A stretch of 64,000 nucleotides of DNA from Verrucomicrobium spinosum DSM 4136 = JCM 18804 (GCF_000172155.1 NZ_ABIZ01000001.1:4683105-4747104), one strand, 5' to 3'; positions 53,041 to 62,011 are shown, counted from the first letter of the stretch. The notes: a model not told the origin generated them from the sequence alone. Made by a program: numbers and translations.

Positions 53041-53598
53041 ATGAGCGAAGCGGTTGCAGGTGTTCTTTCCAGCTTAGACAAGATCGTCTTCGATGCCGAG
53101 ACGATCCAACGTCGTGTTGCTGAGATCGCCGCAGAAATTGTGCACGATTATCAAGGTCAGGAGCTGGATGTGGTCGCCCTCATGGACGGGGCCCTGTTCT
53201 TCGTGGTGGACCTGTTGCGCTCCGTGCCGCTCCCTGTGCGGGTACATACCGTTTCCGTCCGCAGTTACCATGGCGGCACCTCATCCACCGGGACGGTGCA
53301 ACTCCTCCAGCGCATGCCCGCCGGGCTGGAGGGGAGGACCGTGCTGCTCATCGATGACATCCTGGATACCGGGCTGACCCTGGCCACCGTGCAGGATCAA
53401 CTGATCGCCGCCTGCCGACCCGCCACCCTGCGCACTGCCGTCCTGCTCAGAAAGCAACGCCCCCGCGAACGCGAGCCCCTGGTGGATTATGTGGGCTTTG
53501 ACATCCCGGACGAATTTGTCGTGGGCTACGGCATGGATTACCAGGGCCACTACCGCAATCTGCCCTGCATCGGCGTACTCAGTGAGAGCGCCATTTGA
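53041..53598 (+). CDS. hpt: Hypoxanthine phosphoribosyltransferase
   Basis: 185 residues. A purine-salvage enzyme making IMP or GMP from hypoxanthine or guanine and PRPP. DVVALMDGALFFVVDLL is the N-terminal PRPP block, VRSYHGGTSSTG the flexible loop, and RTVLLIDDILDTGLTLATV the PRPP-binding motif. VDYVGFDIPDEFVVGYGMDY is the base-binding C terminus. It is followed after 32 bp by a MoaD-like gene and then a GNAT gene on the same strand, so a short operon is likely, though the three functions are not obviously related. Confidence 0.95.
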   Translation: MSEAVAGVLSSLDKIVFDAETIQRRVAEIAAEIVHDYQGQELDVVALMDGALFFVVDLLRSVPLPVRVHTVSVRSYHGGTSSTGTVQLLQRMPAGLEGRTVLLIDDILDTGLTLATVQDQLIAACRPATLRTAVLLRKQRPREREPLVDYVGFDIPDEFVVGYGMDYQGHYRNLPCIGVLSESAI

Positions 53599-53630
53599 CC
53601 ACCTATTCCGTCCCCCGCCCCCCACATCGC

Positions 53631-53876
53631 ATGAAGGTCCGAGTTTTGTATTTCTCAGTTCTGAAGGACCTCACAGGGATCGAGGAGGGCGAAGTCACCC
53701 TCACTGAAGGAGCGACAGTGGCGGATCTGCTGACGCACCTTTTTCAGAACTGGCCCACGCTCCAGGCCTGGGACACAAGCCTCCTCGTGGCCGTGGACCA
53801 GACCTACGCCAAACGCGACACACCCCTGCATGAGGACGCGGAGGTGGCAATCATGCCCCCGGTCCAAGGAGGCTAG
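53631..53876 (+). CDS. MoaD/ThiS-type ubiquitin-like sulfur carrier
   Basis: 81 residues with the beta-grasp fold and the essential C-terminal Gly-Gly (MPPVQGG at the end), which would be adenylated and thiocarboxylated. The motif ATVADLLTHLF and the late AEVAIMPPVQGG are typical of MoaD, the small subunit of molybdopterin synthase. No MoaE or other molybdenum cofactor gene lies nearby, so another sulfur-transfer role is possible. Start 53631 (MKVRVLYFS) fits the family exactly. Confidence 0.9.
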   Translation: MKVRVLYFSVLKDLTGIEEGEVTLTEGATVADLLTHLFQNWPTLQAWDTSLLVAVDQTYAKRDTPLHEDAEVAIMPPVQGG

Positions 53877-53912
53877 TGGCCCCCAGCCGTCGAATCCCCA
53901 TTCCGCCCCGCC

Positions 53913-55007
53913 ATGGAAGCCCCCGTCCCCACTTCCCCTGCTCTCAGCTCCTGCCCGTTTCTCCCGCAGATTGATCGACGCTACTCTGCCGATGAGATTC
54001 ACGCTTTGGGTCGGGATCGCAGCGCGACCTTCTACCACACGGCGCTGCACTATGCCCAGAGCCTCTGGCTGGAGGGATTCCCCGCCAAGTCTCTGCTCCT
54101 AGTGAACCGGGCGCTCTCCTGCCATCTGCCGGAAGTGTCCCTACAGTCGGAGGGATTCCGCCCCTACCACGCCGTAGCCTGGATCCTCCAGCATCGTCCA
54201 GAGGGCCAGTTCATCGGCAATCCCCGCCGTCACTATCAGCACCTCGCGACCCGCATGGTGGAGCCGCACAAGACGCTGCGCACCTGGCGCGCCTGGGCCT
54301 GCTGGTATCTCGCCAAGCATCTGCTGCCCGAGTCTGAGCACCCGTCAGACGAAAAGCAGATCCGGGAAGAAGGCATCGTTGAGCCCCGCCGCTTAGACAT
54401 CGTCCGGCATCTCACGGAACTCAGCCCTAATGACGACGTGGCCGCCTGGCAAGCTGCGCTGAAGTGGGCGGGTGAACATTGGTCACCCGCCCCCCACCTG
54501 CATTTCGTTCCGGCGCAGCAGGAGGATCTGCCTATGGTGGAGGCCCTGGCACGGGAAATCTGGCCCCAAGTTTACCGTGAACTCATCAGCGCCGATCAAA
54601 TCCAATACATGCTGGGACTGATGTACAACGTGCCCCATCTGGAGGAGGAAGTCCGCACCCGCGGTGTGAGGTATCAACTCATTCGCGAGGAAGACGGGAG
54701 CATGGTCGGGTTTCTGGGCTGGGAGTTGGAGGCAGGATCTGGCGCGAATCATTCCACCGCCCTGCTGCACAAGCTCTACGTGAAGCCCAACCAGCACAGC
54801 CGCGGCGTCGGGGCTTCAGCGCTGGCGCATGTCATTGCGGAGGCGACTATAGCCGGGGCGAGCACGCTCCAGCTCCGCGTGAACCGCCAGAACCGCAAGG
54901 CCATCCGCGCCTATTTACGCGCCGGCTTCGAGTTCGAGGAAGACCGCTGCACAGACATCGGCGGCGGGTTTGTGATGGACGACCACGTGATGGTAAAGCG
55001 GTTGTGA
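53913..55007 (+). CDS. GNAT N-acetyltransferase with extra N-terminal domain
   Basis: 364 residues. The C-terminal 165 are a GNAT fold: HFVPAQQEDLPMVEALAREI, then the acetyl-CoA motif LHKLYVKPNQHSRGVGASAL and LRVNRQNRKAIRAYLRAGFE. The N-terminal 190 residues are a separate helical domain (ATFYHTALHYAQSLWLEGFP, RTWRAWACWYLAKHLLP) that was not recognised and may bind a partner or substrate. The acceptor is unknown. It lies 36 bp after the MoaD-like gene. Confidence 0.87.
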   Translation: MEAPVPTSPALSSCPFLPQIDRRYSADEIHALGRDRSATFYHTALHYAQSLWLEGFPAKSLLLVNRALSCHLPEVSLQSEGFRPYHAVAWILQHRPEGQFIGNPRRHYQHLATRMVEPHKTLRTWRAWACWYLAKHLLPESEHPSDEKQIREEGIVEPRRLDIVRHLTELSPNDDVAAWQAALKWAGEHWSPAPHLHFVPAQQEDLPMVEALAREIWPQVYRELISADQIQYMLGLMYNVPHLEEEVRTRGVRYQLIREEDGSMVGFLGWELEAGSGANHSTALLHKLYVKPNQHSRGVGASALAHVIAEATIAGASTLQLRVNRQNRKAIRAYLRAGFEFEEDRCTDIGGGFVMDDHVMVKRL

Positions 55008-55416
55008 GGTGGTGAGGATTGCCCTGCTGGCAGGTCACACGCCAAACGTCCCTTGATCCCTTCTCCGCTCCGCGCACCCCACAGACCGCGGGGCCGGAGA
55101 CCCCGCCTCCTTTACTCCGCGACCATATCACCTTGAAGCTTGTTCGTAGGTACAGGAGGCGGGGGTTCCCAGCCCCGCTCACTGGCCAAGCGTCCCATGA
55201 CACCGGTGAACCACAACGCATCCTAGCCGATGCAAAGTAGCCCAGCACTTTAGTGCGCCAGTCGCGCACCTCACGTCATCCCATTCCGAGCTAAAGCTCT
55301 ATACAACTTTTAGCTGCCCTCAGCGAGCCCAACTTCGCTCGCCGGAGATGAGCCAAATTCGGCAAACATTCACCACCACTTACCTCTAACCATTTACCAC
55401 TCACCGAGCCGCCGGC
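55008..55416. repeat. Gene-free region with two REP pairs
   Basis: A GGAG-headed pair lies at 55088-55178: GCGGGG(N7)CCCCGCCTCC facing GGAGGCGGGG(N7)CCCCGC. The first stem differs from that in the 297-bp array by matching A-to-G and T-to-C changes. A GTAG-type element GCACT-TT-AGTGC starts at 55237 and faces GAGCT-AA-AGCTC, which ends in CAAC at 55307. At 55375-55410 is the GGTGAGTGGTAAATGG micro-repeat next to the stop of the 55417 gene. No gene was found. Confidence 0.8.
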
Positions 55417-56226
55417 TCACTTCATCGTTAGCTTGCCCATCAAGTAGCGCAGCTTTTCGTGCGTCATGGTCACGACCTCATCAGAGGGAGCACCCTCTGC
55501 CGCAGCCCAGTGGCGTTGCAGCATTTGCAGGATGCTGCCGACCTGGGCGATGGTTTCATCAGTCCGGGCCGCTTCGGTGAGGCGCTCATAACGAGCAATC
55601 ATTTCATCAAGCAGGGTCTTGGAGCCAATGCAAAGAGACTTGTTCTCCAGCGCAGTGTTCCCGACCACGAGCTCGGAGCTGATCTCCAACAGGCGCAGCC
55701 ACATGCCCAGATCCACCAGGATGGCCAGATCATCATCCCGCTGTTCTTTGAGCAGGTTCGAGATGACACCCTGCTTTTGCACCAGTCTTTCGCGCAGCAT
55801 GGGCCAGTCCTCGGCCTCGGCCATCTTGCCTTCGGCCAGGATGTCGGGGGTGATCTTTTCCGCCAGGCCCAGCACGCGGGCGTAGTTCAGCACTTCCTGG
55901 TTGTTGTTCTTGAACTGCTGGGCATGGCCTGCCTGCAAGGTCAGATAGGCATCCGCCACCAGCCCCCCCAGAGTGAAGGCCACCTTGCGCCGGTCAGAAG
56001 AGGGCGTGGGCGGAGGCTGGCGGTAGAGCGTGCGCCACCGCGCCTTCGTCTGCTTGCCCACGCATTCCAGGAAATCCGCCGGCAGCATCTCCGGGTGAGG
56101 CTGCGGAACAACATCCGCAGCCCTGAGACCGGAGGATCCCAGCAGAACTGCGGCTACACAGACCGACAGTGCTGCCAGGCGCCATTGCATCGCAGACTGA
56201 GACCTGTACTGGCGGAGAATGTTCAT
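55417..56226 (-). CDS. Hypothetical secreted helical protein coupled to glmS
   Basis: 269 residues from MNILRQY, with a signal peptide (WRLAALSVCVAAVLLGSSGLRA). The mature protein is mainly alpha-helical (FTLGGLVADAYLTLQAGHAQQ, DDDLAILVDLGMWLRLLEIS, MIARYERLTEAARTDETIAQ) without a recognised motif. Its start codon overlaps the glmS stop in ATGA, so it is translated with glmS. Such tight coupling to amino-sugar synthesis suggests a link to cell-envelope building, but this is only inference from position. Confidence 0.82.
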   Translation of the reverse strand: MNILRQYRSQSAMQWRLAALSVCVAAVLLGSSGLRAADVVPQPHPEMLPADFLECVGKQTKARWRTLYRQPPPTPSSDRRKVAFTLGGLVADAYLTLQAGHAQQFKNNNQEVLNYARVLGLAEKITPDILAEGKMAEAEDWPMLRERLVQKQGVISNLLKEQRDDDLAILVDLGMWLRLLEISSELVVGNTALENKSLCIGSKTLLDEMIARYERLTEAARTDETIAQVGSILQMLQRHWAAAEGAPSDEVVTMTHEKLRYLMGKLTMK

Positions 56227-58073
56227 TCCACCGTCACGCTTTTGGCAAGGTTCCGGGGCTTGTCCACATCGCATCCCCGGGCCACGGCCACATAGTAAGC
56301 CAGGAGCTGCAAAGGAATGACCGTAAGCAGCGGGCTCAGGATCGAGGGACTGCGCGGGATGTAGATCACATCATCCGCCACCTTCTCAATGTTCGGGTGT
56401 CCTTCAGTGGCCACGGCCACCACCGGCCCCTTGCGCGCCTTCACTTCCTCGATGTTGCTGATGTTCTTCTCGAACACCGCGTCATGCGGTGCAAGGAAAA
56501 TACTCGGCAGCTCCGGCTTCACGAGCGCGATGATGCCGTGCTTCAGCTCGGCGCTGGGGTGACCGCTGGCGTAGATGTAGCTGATCTCCTTCATCTTCAG
56601 CGCCCCCTCCATCGCCACGGGGTAGTTGATCTGGCGGCCCATGAAGAGCATGCCGTCTGCGTCCGCGTACTTGTTGGCGATGGTCTTGATGTGATCCGCC
56701 TGCTCAAGGATCGAGGCAATCTTGTCCGGGATCGCCTCCAGCTCATCGATGAGCTCCAGTCCATCCGTGCTGCTCAGGTGGTGAATGCGACCAAAGAGGA
56801 AGCTCAACAGCGTGAGCACCGCCACCTGGGAGGTGAAGCTCTTCGTGGCTGCCACCCCGATCTCCGGTCCGGCGTGGATGTAGATGCCGCCGTCCGTCTC
56901 ACGGGCGATCGTGCTGGCCACGTTGTTCACGATGCCGAGCACCTTCATGCCCTTGCGCTTGGCTTCACGCAGGGCAGCGAGGGTGTCGATGGTTTCACCG
57001 CTCTGGCTGATCACGAACTGGAGGGTGTTCTTGTCCGTGGGCACGTTCCGGTAGCGGAACTCGCTGGCGATCTCCACCTCCGTGGGGATGCGGGCCACGG
57101 TCTCCAGCAGGTACTCACCCACCATGCCGGCGTGGTAGGCCGTGCCGCACCCGCTGAGGATGATGCGGTCGATCTGACGCAACTCCATGGGCGACATCTG
57201 CAGGCCGCCCAGCACTACCGTGGCCTCGTCCCGTGAGAGACGACCGCGCAGGGCATTGCGCAGAGATTGTGGCTGCTCATAGATTTCCTTGAGCATGTAG
57301 TGCGGGAAGTCGCCCATCTCCGCATCGTCTTCCGTGAAGTCCACCCGGCTCACGCTGACTTTTGCGGAGCCGCCGGCCAGGGCCTGCACGTCGAAGGTGT
57401 CTTTCGTGATGGTGACGACGTCGTAGTCGTTGAGATAGATCACGTCCTTCGTGTGCGCGATGATGGCGGACACGTCACTGGCCAGGAAGTGCTCCTCCTG
57501 CCCGAGACCGACCACCAGGGGGCTGCCCAGACGGGCTCCCACGATGACGTCTGGAGCATCCGTATGGATAGCGGCGATGCCGTAGGTGCCCTTCACCCGT
57601 GGCAGAGCCGCCTGCACGGCTCCCACGAGCCGGGCGACGGGGTCAGCCTGTGGGCTGGCGTCGTAATACACGCCAATGAGGTGGGCAAGGACCTCCGTGT
57701 CCGTTTCCGAGCCAAAAGTGTGACCGTCCGCCAGCAGGGTATCCCGCAGGGTCTGGTAGTTCTCGATCACGCCGTTGTGGACGACGGCCAAGTTGCCCGA
57801 CTGGTCCCTGTGAGGGTGGGCATTTTCATCTGTGGGTGCCCCGTGCGTGGCCCAGCGGGTATGGCTGATTCCTGCCATGCTTTGCGGAGCCGTCTCCGCC
57901 ACCAGCTGGCGCAGGTTGTCAATGCGTCCCGCCCGGCGCAGCACCTGGAGACTGGCACCATTTTGCAGGGCCATCCCAGCAGAATCATAACCACGATATT
58001 CCAGACGCCGCAACCCATCGAGGAGGATGGGACTGGCCTGACGCTTGCCGATATAGCCTACAATGCCGCACAT
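56223..58073 (-). CDS. glmS: Glutamine-fructose-6-phosphate aminotransferase
   Basis: 616 residues, the family length. The N-terminal glutaminase has Cys2 (MCGIVGYIGKRQ), GLRRLEYRGYDSAG and THGAPTDENAHPH. The C-terminal isomerase has two SIS domains with SGCGTAYHAGMVGEYLLE and ISQSGETIDTLAALREAKRK, and ends PRNLAKSVTVE with the usual NLAKSVTVE. It makes glucosamine-6-phosphate for peptidoglycan and lipopolysaccharide. No glmS ribozyme is expected in this group and none was seen in the 178-bp leader shared with the divergent methyltransferase gene. The next gene overlaps its stop. Confidence 0.97.
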   Translation of the reverse strand: MCGIVGYIGKRQASPILLDGLRRLEYRGYDSAGMALQNGASLQVLRRAGRIDNLRQLVAETAPQSMAGISHTRWATHGAPTDENAHPHRDQSGNLAVVHNGVIENYQTLRDTLLADGHTFGSETDTEVLAHLIGVYYDASPQADPVARLVGAVQAALPRVKGTYGIAAIHTDAPDVIVGARLGSPLVVGLGQEEHFLASDVSAIIAHTKDVIYLNDYDVVTITKDTFDVQALAGGSAKVSVSRVDFTEDDAEMGDFPHYMLKEIYEQPQSLRNALRGRLSRDEATVVLGGLQMSPMELRQIDRIILSGCGTAYHAGMVGEYLLETVARIPTEVEIASEFRYRNVPTDKNTLQFVISQSGETIDTLAALREAKRKGMKVLGIVNNVASTIARETDGGIYIHAGPEIGVAATKSFTSQVAVLTLLSFLFGRIHHLSSTDGLELIDELEAIPDKIASILEQADHIKTIANKYADADGMLFMGRQINYPVAMEGALKMKEISYIYASGHPSAELKHGIIALVKPELPSIFLAPHDAVFEKNISNIEEVKARKGPVVAVATEGHPNIEKVADDVIYIPRSPSILSPLLTVIPLQLLAYYVAVARGCDVDKPRNLAKSVTVE

Positions 58074-58251
58074 GTGTGAATGGAGAGGGGAAAAATGGTG
58101 ATAGAAAAGCTGCCCCGATGCTAACCCCCGATGGAGACAGGGTCAAGGCGGTGTCACACCCGCAGAAAAACCTGCACATGGCCAACCTCTGAGTGCCGCA
58201 AAAGCGGAGAATGGTTGCAATCCGGGGCCTTTGGCGGTTGATGAACGGACC

Positions 58252-59478
58252 ATGCGCGCGCCGCCCAAGAAGTTTGTCCCCCACCCGTTCCCCTACCATC
58301 ACGAGCTCACACTCGAGATTGAGACCCTGACCAATCTGGGCCACGGCCTGGCCCGCGTGGACGGCTGGGTGGTGATGGTGCCCTTTGCCCTGCCGCAGGA
58401 GAAGGTGGTGGCCCGCGTGCATCGCAACCACAAGAACTACAGTGAGGCGGACCTCATTCAGGTGCTGGAGCCCTCCCCGCATCGCGTCCAGCCCCCCTGC
58501 CCGGTCTTTGGACAGTGCGGTGGCTGCCAGTACCAGAACATGGACTACCCCACCCAGCTCGACTGGAAACGCCAGCAGGTGGCGGAGCTGCTCAAGCACA
58601 TGGCGCGCATCGAGCACCCGGTGGAGCCCGTCATCCCCTCTCCCACCCAGTACGCCTACCGGTCCAAGATCACCCCTCACTTCGCCCCACCGCGGGATGG
58701 GACCATCACCGAGATCGGCTTCCTGGCCGACAGCAGCCGCTATCGCATCATCGATGTGCCGCGGTGCGAGATTGCCATGCCAGAGCTCAACGAGCGCCTC
58801 ACCTCCCTGCGGGATGAGGTGCGGCAGAACGCCCATCGGTACAAGCGCGCCGCCACCCTGCTCATGCGGGCATCTGAGGGCAAGGTGCTCACGGAGTCCT
58901 CCCAGACCGCCGTGGAGGTGGTGGAGGGCGTCCGCTTTGAGTTCCAGGCGGGCGACTTCTTCCAGAACAACCCGTTTATCCTGCCCGCCTTCGTCCAGCA
59001 TGTGGCCCGCGAGGCCCGCACGGATGGAGCACGTTATCTCATCGATGCCTACTGCGGCAGCGGCCTCTTCGCCCTGGCCTGCGCCCGCCACTTCGAGCAG
59101 GTGAACGGAGTGGAGATCTCTGAGAGCGCCGTGGCCAAGGCCACTCACAACGCCCGGATCAACAACATCACCAACGCAAAGTTTATCGCCGGCAGTGCCG
59201 AGCGCATCTTCGCGGGCGTACTTCTGCCCGCAGCAGAATCCTCCATCATTGTGGACCCACCCCGCGCCGGCTGCGGCGAGGACTTCCTGCACCAGCTCTT
59301 TGCCTACGGACCGCACAACGTTGTGTACGTTTCCTGCAACCCTGCCACCCAGATGCGCGACCTCGTGAAGTTCGTCGAGGCTGGTTACATCCTGGAAAAG
59401 GTGCAGCCGTTTGACCTCTTCCCGCAGACCCGCCACCTGGAGTGCGTGATGACGTTGACGAAGAAGGTTGGGAGTTAG
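58252..59478 (+). CDS. RlmD/TrmA-family 5-methyluridine RNA methyltransferase
   Basis: 408 residues. An N-terminal TRAM domain (LTLEIETLTNLGHGLARVDG) is followed by an iron-sulfur Cys cluster, CPVFGQCGGCQYQ, with a fourth Cys probably in VPRCEIAMP. The methyltransferase part has LIDAYCGSGLFALACA (SAM), VEISESAV, SIIVDPPRAGCGED and the catalytic Cys in VYVSCNPAT. It should methylate uracil-5 in 23S rRNA or tRNA; which one cannot be told. The ATG is preferred to a TTG seven codons upstream. The stop codon is part of a GTTGGGAGTTAG micro-repeat. Confidence 0.93.
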   Translation: MRAPPKKFVPHPFPYHHELTLEIETLTNLGHGLARVDGWVVMVPFALPQEKVVARVHRNHKNYSEADLIQVLEPSPHRVQPPCPVFGQCGGCQYQNMDYPTQLDWKRQQVAELLKHMARIEHPVEPVIPSPTQYAYRSKITPHFAPPRDGTITEIGFLADSSRYRIIDVPRCEIAMPELNERLTSLRDEVRQNAHRYKRAATLLMRASEGKVLTESSQTAVEVVEGVRFEFQAGDFFQNNPFILPAFVQHVAREARTDGARYLIDAYCGSGLFALACARHFEQVNGVEISESAVAKATHNARINNITNAKFIAGSAERIFAGVLLPAAESSIIVDPPRAGCGEDFLHQLFAYGPHNVVYVSCNPATQMRDLVKFVEAGYILEKVQPFDLFPQTRHLECVMTLTKKVGS

Positions 59479-59499
59479 GGTGTGAGTGTTAAGAGTTAG
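59467..59499 (+). repeat. GAGTTAG micro-repeat over the methyltransferase stop
   Basis: GTTGGGAGTTAG (stop TAG) is followed by GGTGTGAGTGTTAAGAGTTA, with no cytosine in about 33 bp. The same wording occurs on the opposite strand at 60411-60450 around the stop of the convergent DoxX-type gene. Confidence 0.65.
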
Positions 59500-59504
59500 A
59501 TGCA

Positions 59505-60222
59505 TTGCGCTCTCACGAGCGCAGCCACAGTACTGAGGTCCGCCTCAGACGAAGCTCGTGGCTGCATTTGTAAAAATGCGGTTCAGCGCCGGGCCGAAGC
59601 ACGCCCTCAGACGATTCCCACACCGCCAGGACGAACCACCCACCGCGCTCTCACGAGCACAGCCACAATACTGAGGTCCGCCTCAGACAAAGCTCGTGGC
59701 TGCATTTGCAAAAATGCGGTTCAGCGCCGGGCCGAAGCACGCCCTCAGACGATTCCCACACCGCCAGGACGAAGCACCCACCGCGCCCTCACGAGCAGAG
59801 CCACAGTACTGAGGTCCGCCTCAGACGAAGCTCGTGGCTGCATTTGTAAAAATGCGGTTCAGCGCCGGGCCGAAGCACGCCCTCAGACGATTCCCACACC
59901 GCCAGGACGAAGCACCCACCGCGCCCTCACGAGCACAGCCACAGTACTGAGGTCCGCCTCAGACGAAGCTCGTGGCTGCATTTGTAAAAATGCGGTTCAG
60001 CGCCGGGCCAAAGCATGCCCTCAGACGATTCCCACACCGCCAGGACGAACCACCCACCGCGCTCTCACGAGCGCAGCCACAATACTGAGGGACGCCACAG
60101 GGGCACTCGTGGCTGCATTTGTAAAAATGCGGTTCAGCGCCGGGCCAAAGCATGCCCTCAGACGATTCCCACACCGCCAGGACGAAGCACCCACCACGCT
60201 GTCACGAGCTCAGCCACATTGA
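59505..60222. repeat. 138-bp tandem array of GTGG-type REP hairpins, five copies
   Basis: The landmark GTGGCTGCATTTGTAAAAAT recurs at about 59558, 59696 (one base different), 59834, 59972 and 60109, with a period of 137-138. Each unit has a left hairpin, GCGCTC-TCAC-GAGCGC in the best copies, followed by AGCCAC, and a right hairpin GTGGCT-GCATTT-GTAA-AAATGC. A sixth left half ends the array near 60213. The design is that of the 40.3-41.6 kb array, but stem and spacer sequences differ. 138 is a multiple of three, so an open frame of 240 codons passes through; it has no protein character. Confidence 0.92.
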
Positions 60223-60283
60223 CGCTCGCCTCGATTACAAAGCCGCAATCACTCGGCTCCGAACCCGGAGGGTTCACCCATCC

Positions 60284-60358
60284 GTAGCCATGGGTCGGCC
60301 GAGTTTGGCGAGGCCTACCCATGGTATCCCCACCCCTGATTCTACCGCGGAGCGGTAG
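60284..60358. repeat. GTAG-type palindromes beside the 138-bp array
   Basis: GTAG at 60284 is followed by CCATGGGT (60288-60295), which pairs with ACCCATGG (60317-60324). Then CTACCGC-GGA-GCGGTAG (60342-60358) is a perfect 7-bp hairpin. Up to 60410 the remaining sequence is C-rich and holds no gene. Confidence 0.65.
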
Positions 60359-60410
60359 GCCCATCGCATCGCCCCCCCTGATCCTCTCCTCCACCACATC
60401 ACCCCCATCC

Positions 60411-60450
60411 AACTACTAACTCCCAACCCTTAACTCCTAACTCCTACCCC
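60411..60450 (-). repeat. GAGTTAG micro-repeat over the DoxX-type stop
   Basis: On the coding strand GGTAGGAGTTAG contains the stop TAG and is followed by GAGTTAAGGGTTGGGAGTTA, then GTAGTTGG. It mirrors the repeat at 59467-59499, so the 138-bp array lies between two gene ends with the same wording. Confidence 0.65.
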
Positions 60451-60868
60451 TCCTCCCCAACCACAGCCCCACCGCCAACAGCACCCCATCCCGCGCCAGG
60501 ACCTCCCATATATGCGTGGTCCCGTTCTTCCCGCCAAAGCACCCGCACTCCACATCCAGCCCCCGCACCAATGCCGTGACCAGCGCAATGCCAAAGGCCA
60601 CGAGCAACAAATTCAACAACAACAAGCCTCCCCTCCGAAACACCCCAGTCACCACCGCCAGCCCGGCAAAGATCTCCAGCCAGGGCAACCCCAGCGCCAG
60701 CCACGCCGCGAATGGATCCGGCAACATCCGGAAGGAGCGCACACTGATCAAAAACAGCGTTGGATCCTGAACCTTGAGCCAGCCTGCCCACACGAACAGC
60801 CCGCCAAAGCCCCACGCGAGCACACGGGTGAGCCAGATCTGCCAGGTGAGTTGCCGCCGCTCTTCCAT
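60437..60868 (-). CDS. DoxX/MauE-family membrane protein
   Basis: 143 residues with four membrane helices (WLTRVLAWGFGGLFVWAGWL, FAAWLALGLPWLEIFAGLAV, GGLLLLNLLLVAFGIALVTA, DGVLLAVGLWLG). The motif VECGCFGGKNGT near the end is typical of MauE-like proteins, which are linked to disulfide handling or electron transport in the membrane. It lies 44 bp after the DNA polymerase III delta' gene on the same strand and is probably co-transcribed. The precise function is unknown. Confidence 0.88.
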   Translation of the reverse strand: MEERRQLTWQIWLTRVLAWGFGGLFVWAGWLKVQDPTLFLISVRSFRMLPDPFAAWLALGLPWLEIFAGLAVVTGVFRRGGLLLLNLLLVAFGIALVTALVRGLDVECGCFGGKNGTTHIWEVLARDGVLLAVGLWLGRRGRS

Positions 60869-60912
60869 AGGTCAGTGTTGAAACACAATACGCATGGCAT
60901 GCGCATGACTTC

Positions 60913-61893
60913 TCACGCAAAAGCCGCGATGAACGCTGAGTCCAGCGCCAGCGTCTCGTTCACATTGGTGTGCAGATTGGAGTGCAGTTTGCGCAGCTCC
61001 TTCAGCCGCCTTGCCAGCGTGCTGCCATCCCAACGGGCAGCCAGAGCCTTGGTCGCCGCGGCGTAGTCTGGCAGGTCCAGACGCTCCACGCCCACCTGGT
61101 GACGCAGCACATCGCCCATCCAGGCCAGCAGCAGCTCCATCAACGCATCACGCTCCTGACGATAGCGGGACTCGATCGCCGCCTCGGTCTCCTCCTCGCG
61201 AGACTTGATCCAGGAGTTGTCCACATCAGTGGTCTGCTTGTAGTACTTTTTCTCCTCCTCAAACTGGGCCTCCAGCTGCTTGGTGAGAGCATCGTGGATG
61301 TCCTCCAGGATCTCCTCAAACTCCCGGCGCAGGGTCATGGCCCCCGCCAGGGAGTCAGACTTGCGATTGGCCAGATCTGAGAGCAGGTCCACGAGGCGCA
61401 CTTCTGATTCAGAAAGCTTCCGCGTGTTTTCCTCCGGCATGAGCGAAATGCGGATCACGCGGGAAAGGATGGTCTCAAGGAACTGCTGGGGCTGCTCAGA
61501 CAACAGCAGGAAGAGCGTCCGCGGCGGCGGCTCCTCCAGCGTGCGCAGGAACGCATTCTGCGCCTGCACGTTCATCCGCTCCGCATCCACGATCACCACC
61601 AGCCGGTGCTCCGCCCCGGAGGAGGTGACAAAGAGGTAGGGCTCCACCTGCTCGCGAACTGCGTCCACCTTGATCTGGCGGGACTTGCTCTCAGGCCGCA
61701 CCACGCAGATGCCGTGCTTCTCCCACGTGTCCAGATCCTTGTAGGCACAGCCGGAGACGAGATTCAGCATCCGCACGGCAAAGGCCGGTAGATCCGCCTC
61801 CTTGGGGCCGCAGATGAGGTAGGCATGCCCCAGCCTCCCGCGCTCCCTGGCGCGGTTCACGAACTGCAGTGCGATGTCTGCCTTGAATGCCAT
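60913..61893 (-). CDS. holB: DNA polymerase III subunit delta'
   Basis: 326 residues of the clamp-loader AAA+ family. ALQFVNRARERGRLGHAYLI is the typical N terminus; the P-loop place reads CGPKEADL, without GKT, as in other non-ATP-binding delta' subunits. RLVVIVDAERMNVQAQNAFL and LEEPPPRTLFLLLSEQPQ are the diagnostic core, then LSRVIRISL. The C-terminal part carries an unusual Glu/Lys-rich coiled stretch (EAQFEEEKKYYKQTTDVDN) before the collar domain. It loads the sliding clamp at replication forks. Confidence 0.92.
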   Translation of the reverse strand: MAFKADIALQFVNRARERGRLGHAYLICGPKEADLPAFAVRMLNLVSGCAYKDLDTWEKHGICVVRPESKSRQIKVDAVREQVEPYLFVTSSGAEHRLVVIVDAERMNVQAQNAFLRTLEEPPPRTLFLLLSEQPQQFLETILSRVIRISLMPEENTRKLSESEVRLVDLLSDLANRKSDSLAGAMTLRREFEEILEDIHDALTKQLEAQFEEEKKYYKQTTDVDNSWIKSREEETEAAIESRYRQERDALMELLLAWMGDVLRHQVGVERLDLPDYAAATKALAARWDGSTLARRLKELRKLHSNLHTNVNETLALDSAFIAAFA

Positions 61894-62011
61894 GCTCCTT
61901 CCCTACGCATGACACCCCGGTTGTCGAAGCAAATCAAAAGGCGCTTTCCTTTTTCCCACCCCGGGGCATCTTCACCCTCCCCAAAAATCACTGCCTCCCC
62001 CCCCTACGATC

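Noticed and set aside
56223-58251. glmS ribozyme upstream of glmS
   Set aside because: The 178-bp divergent leader shows no resemblance to the ribozyme core, which is found mainly in Firmicutes.
59500-60222. 240-codon repeat protein in the 138-bp array
   Set aside because: The frame stays open only because 138 is a multiple of three; conservation follows hairpin pairing and not codon position.
59505-60222. Integron cassette array with attC sites
   Set aside because: The paired hairpins recall attC, but there are no GTT-type core sites in order, no cassette genes and no integrase.
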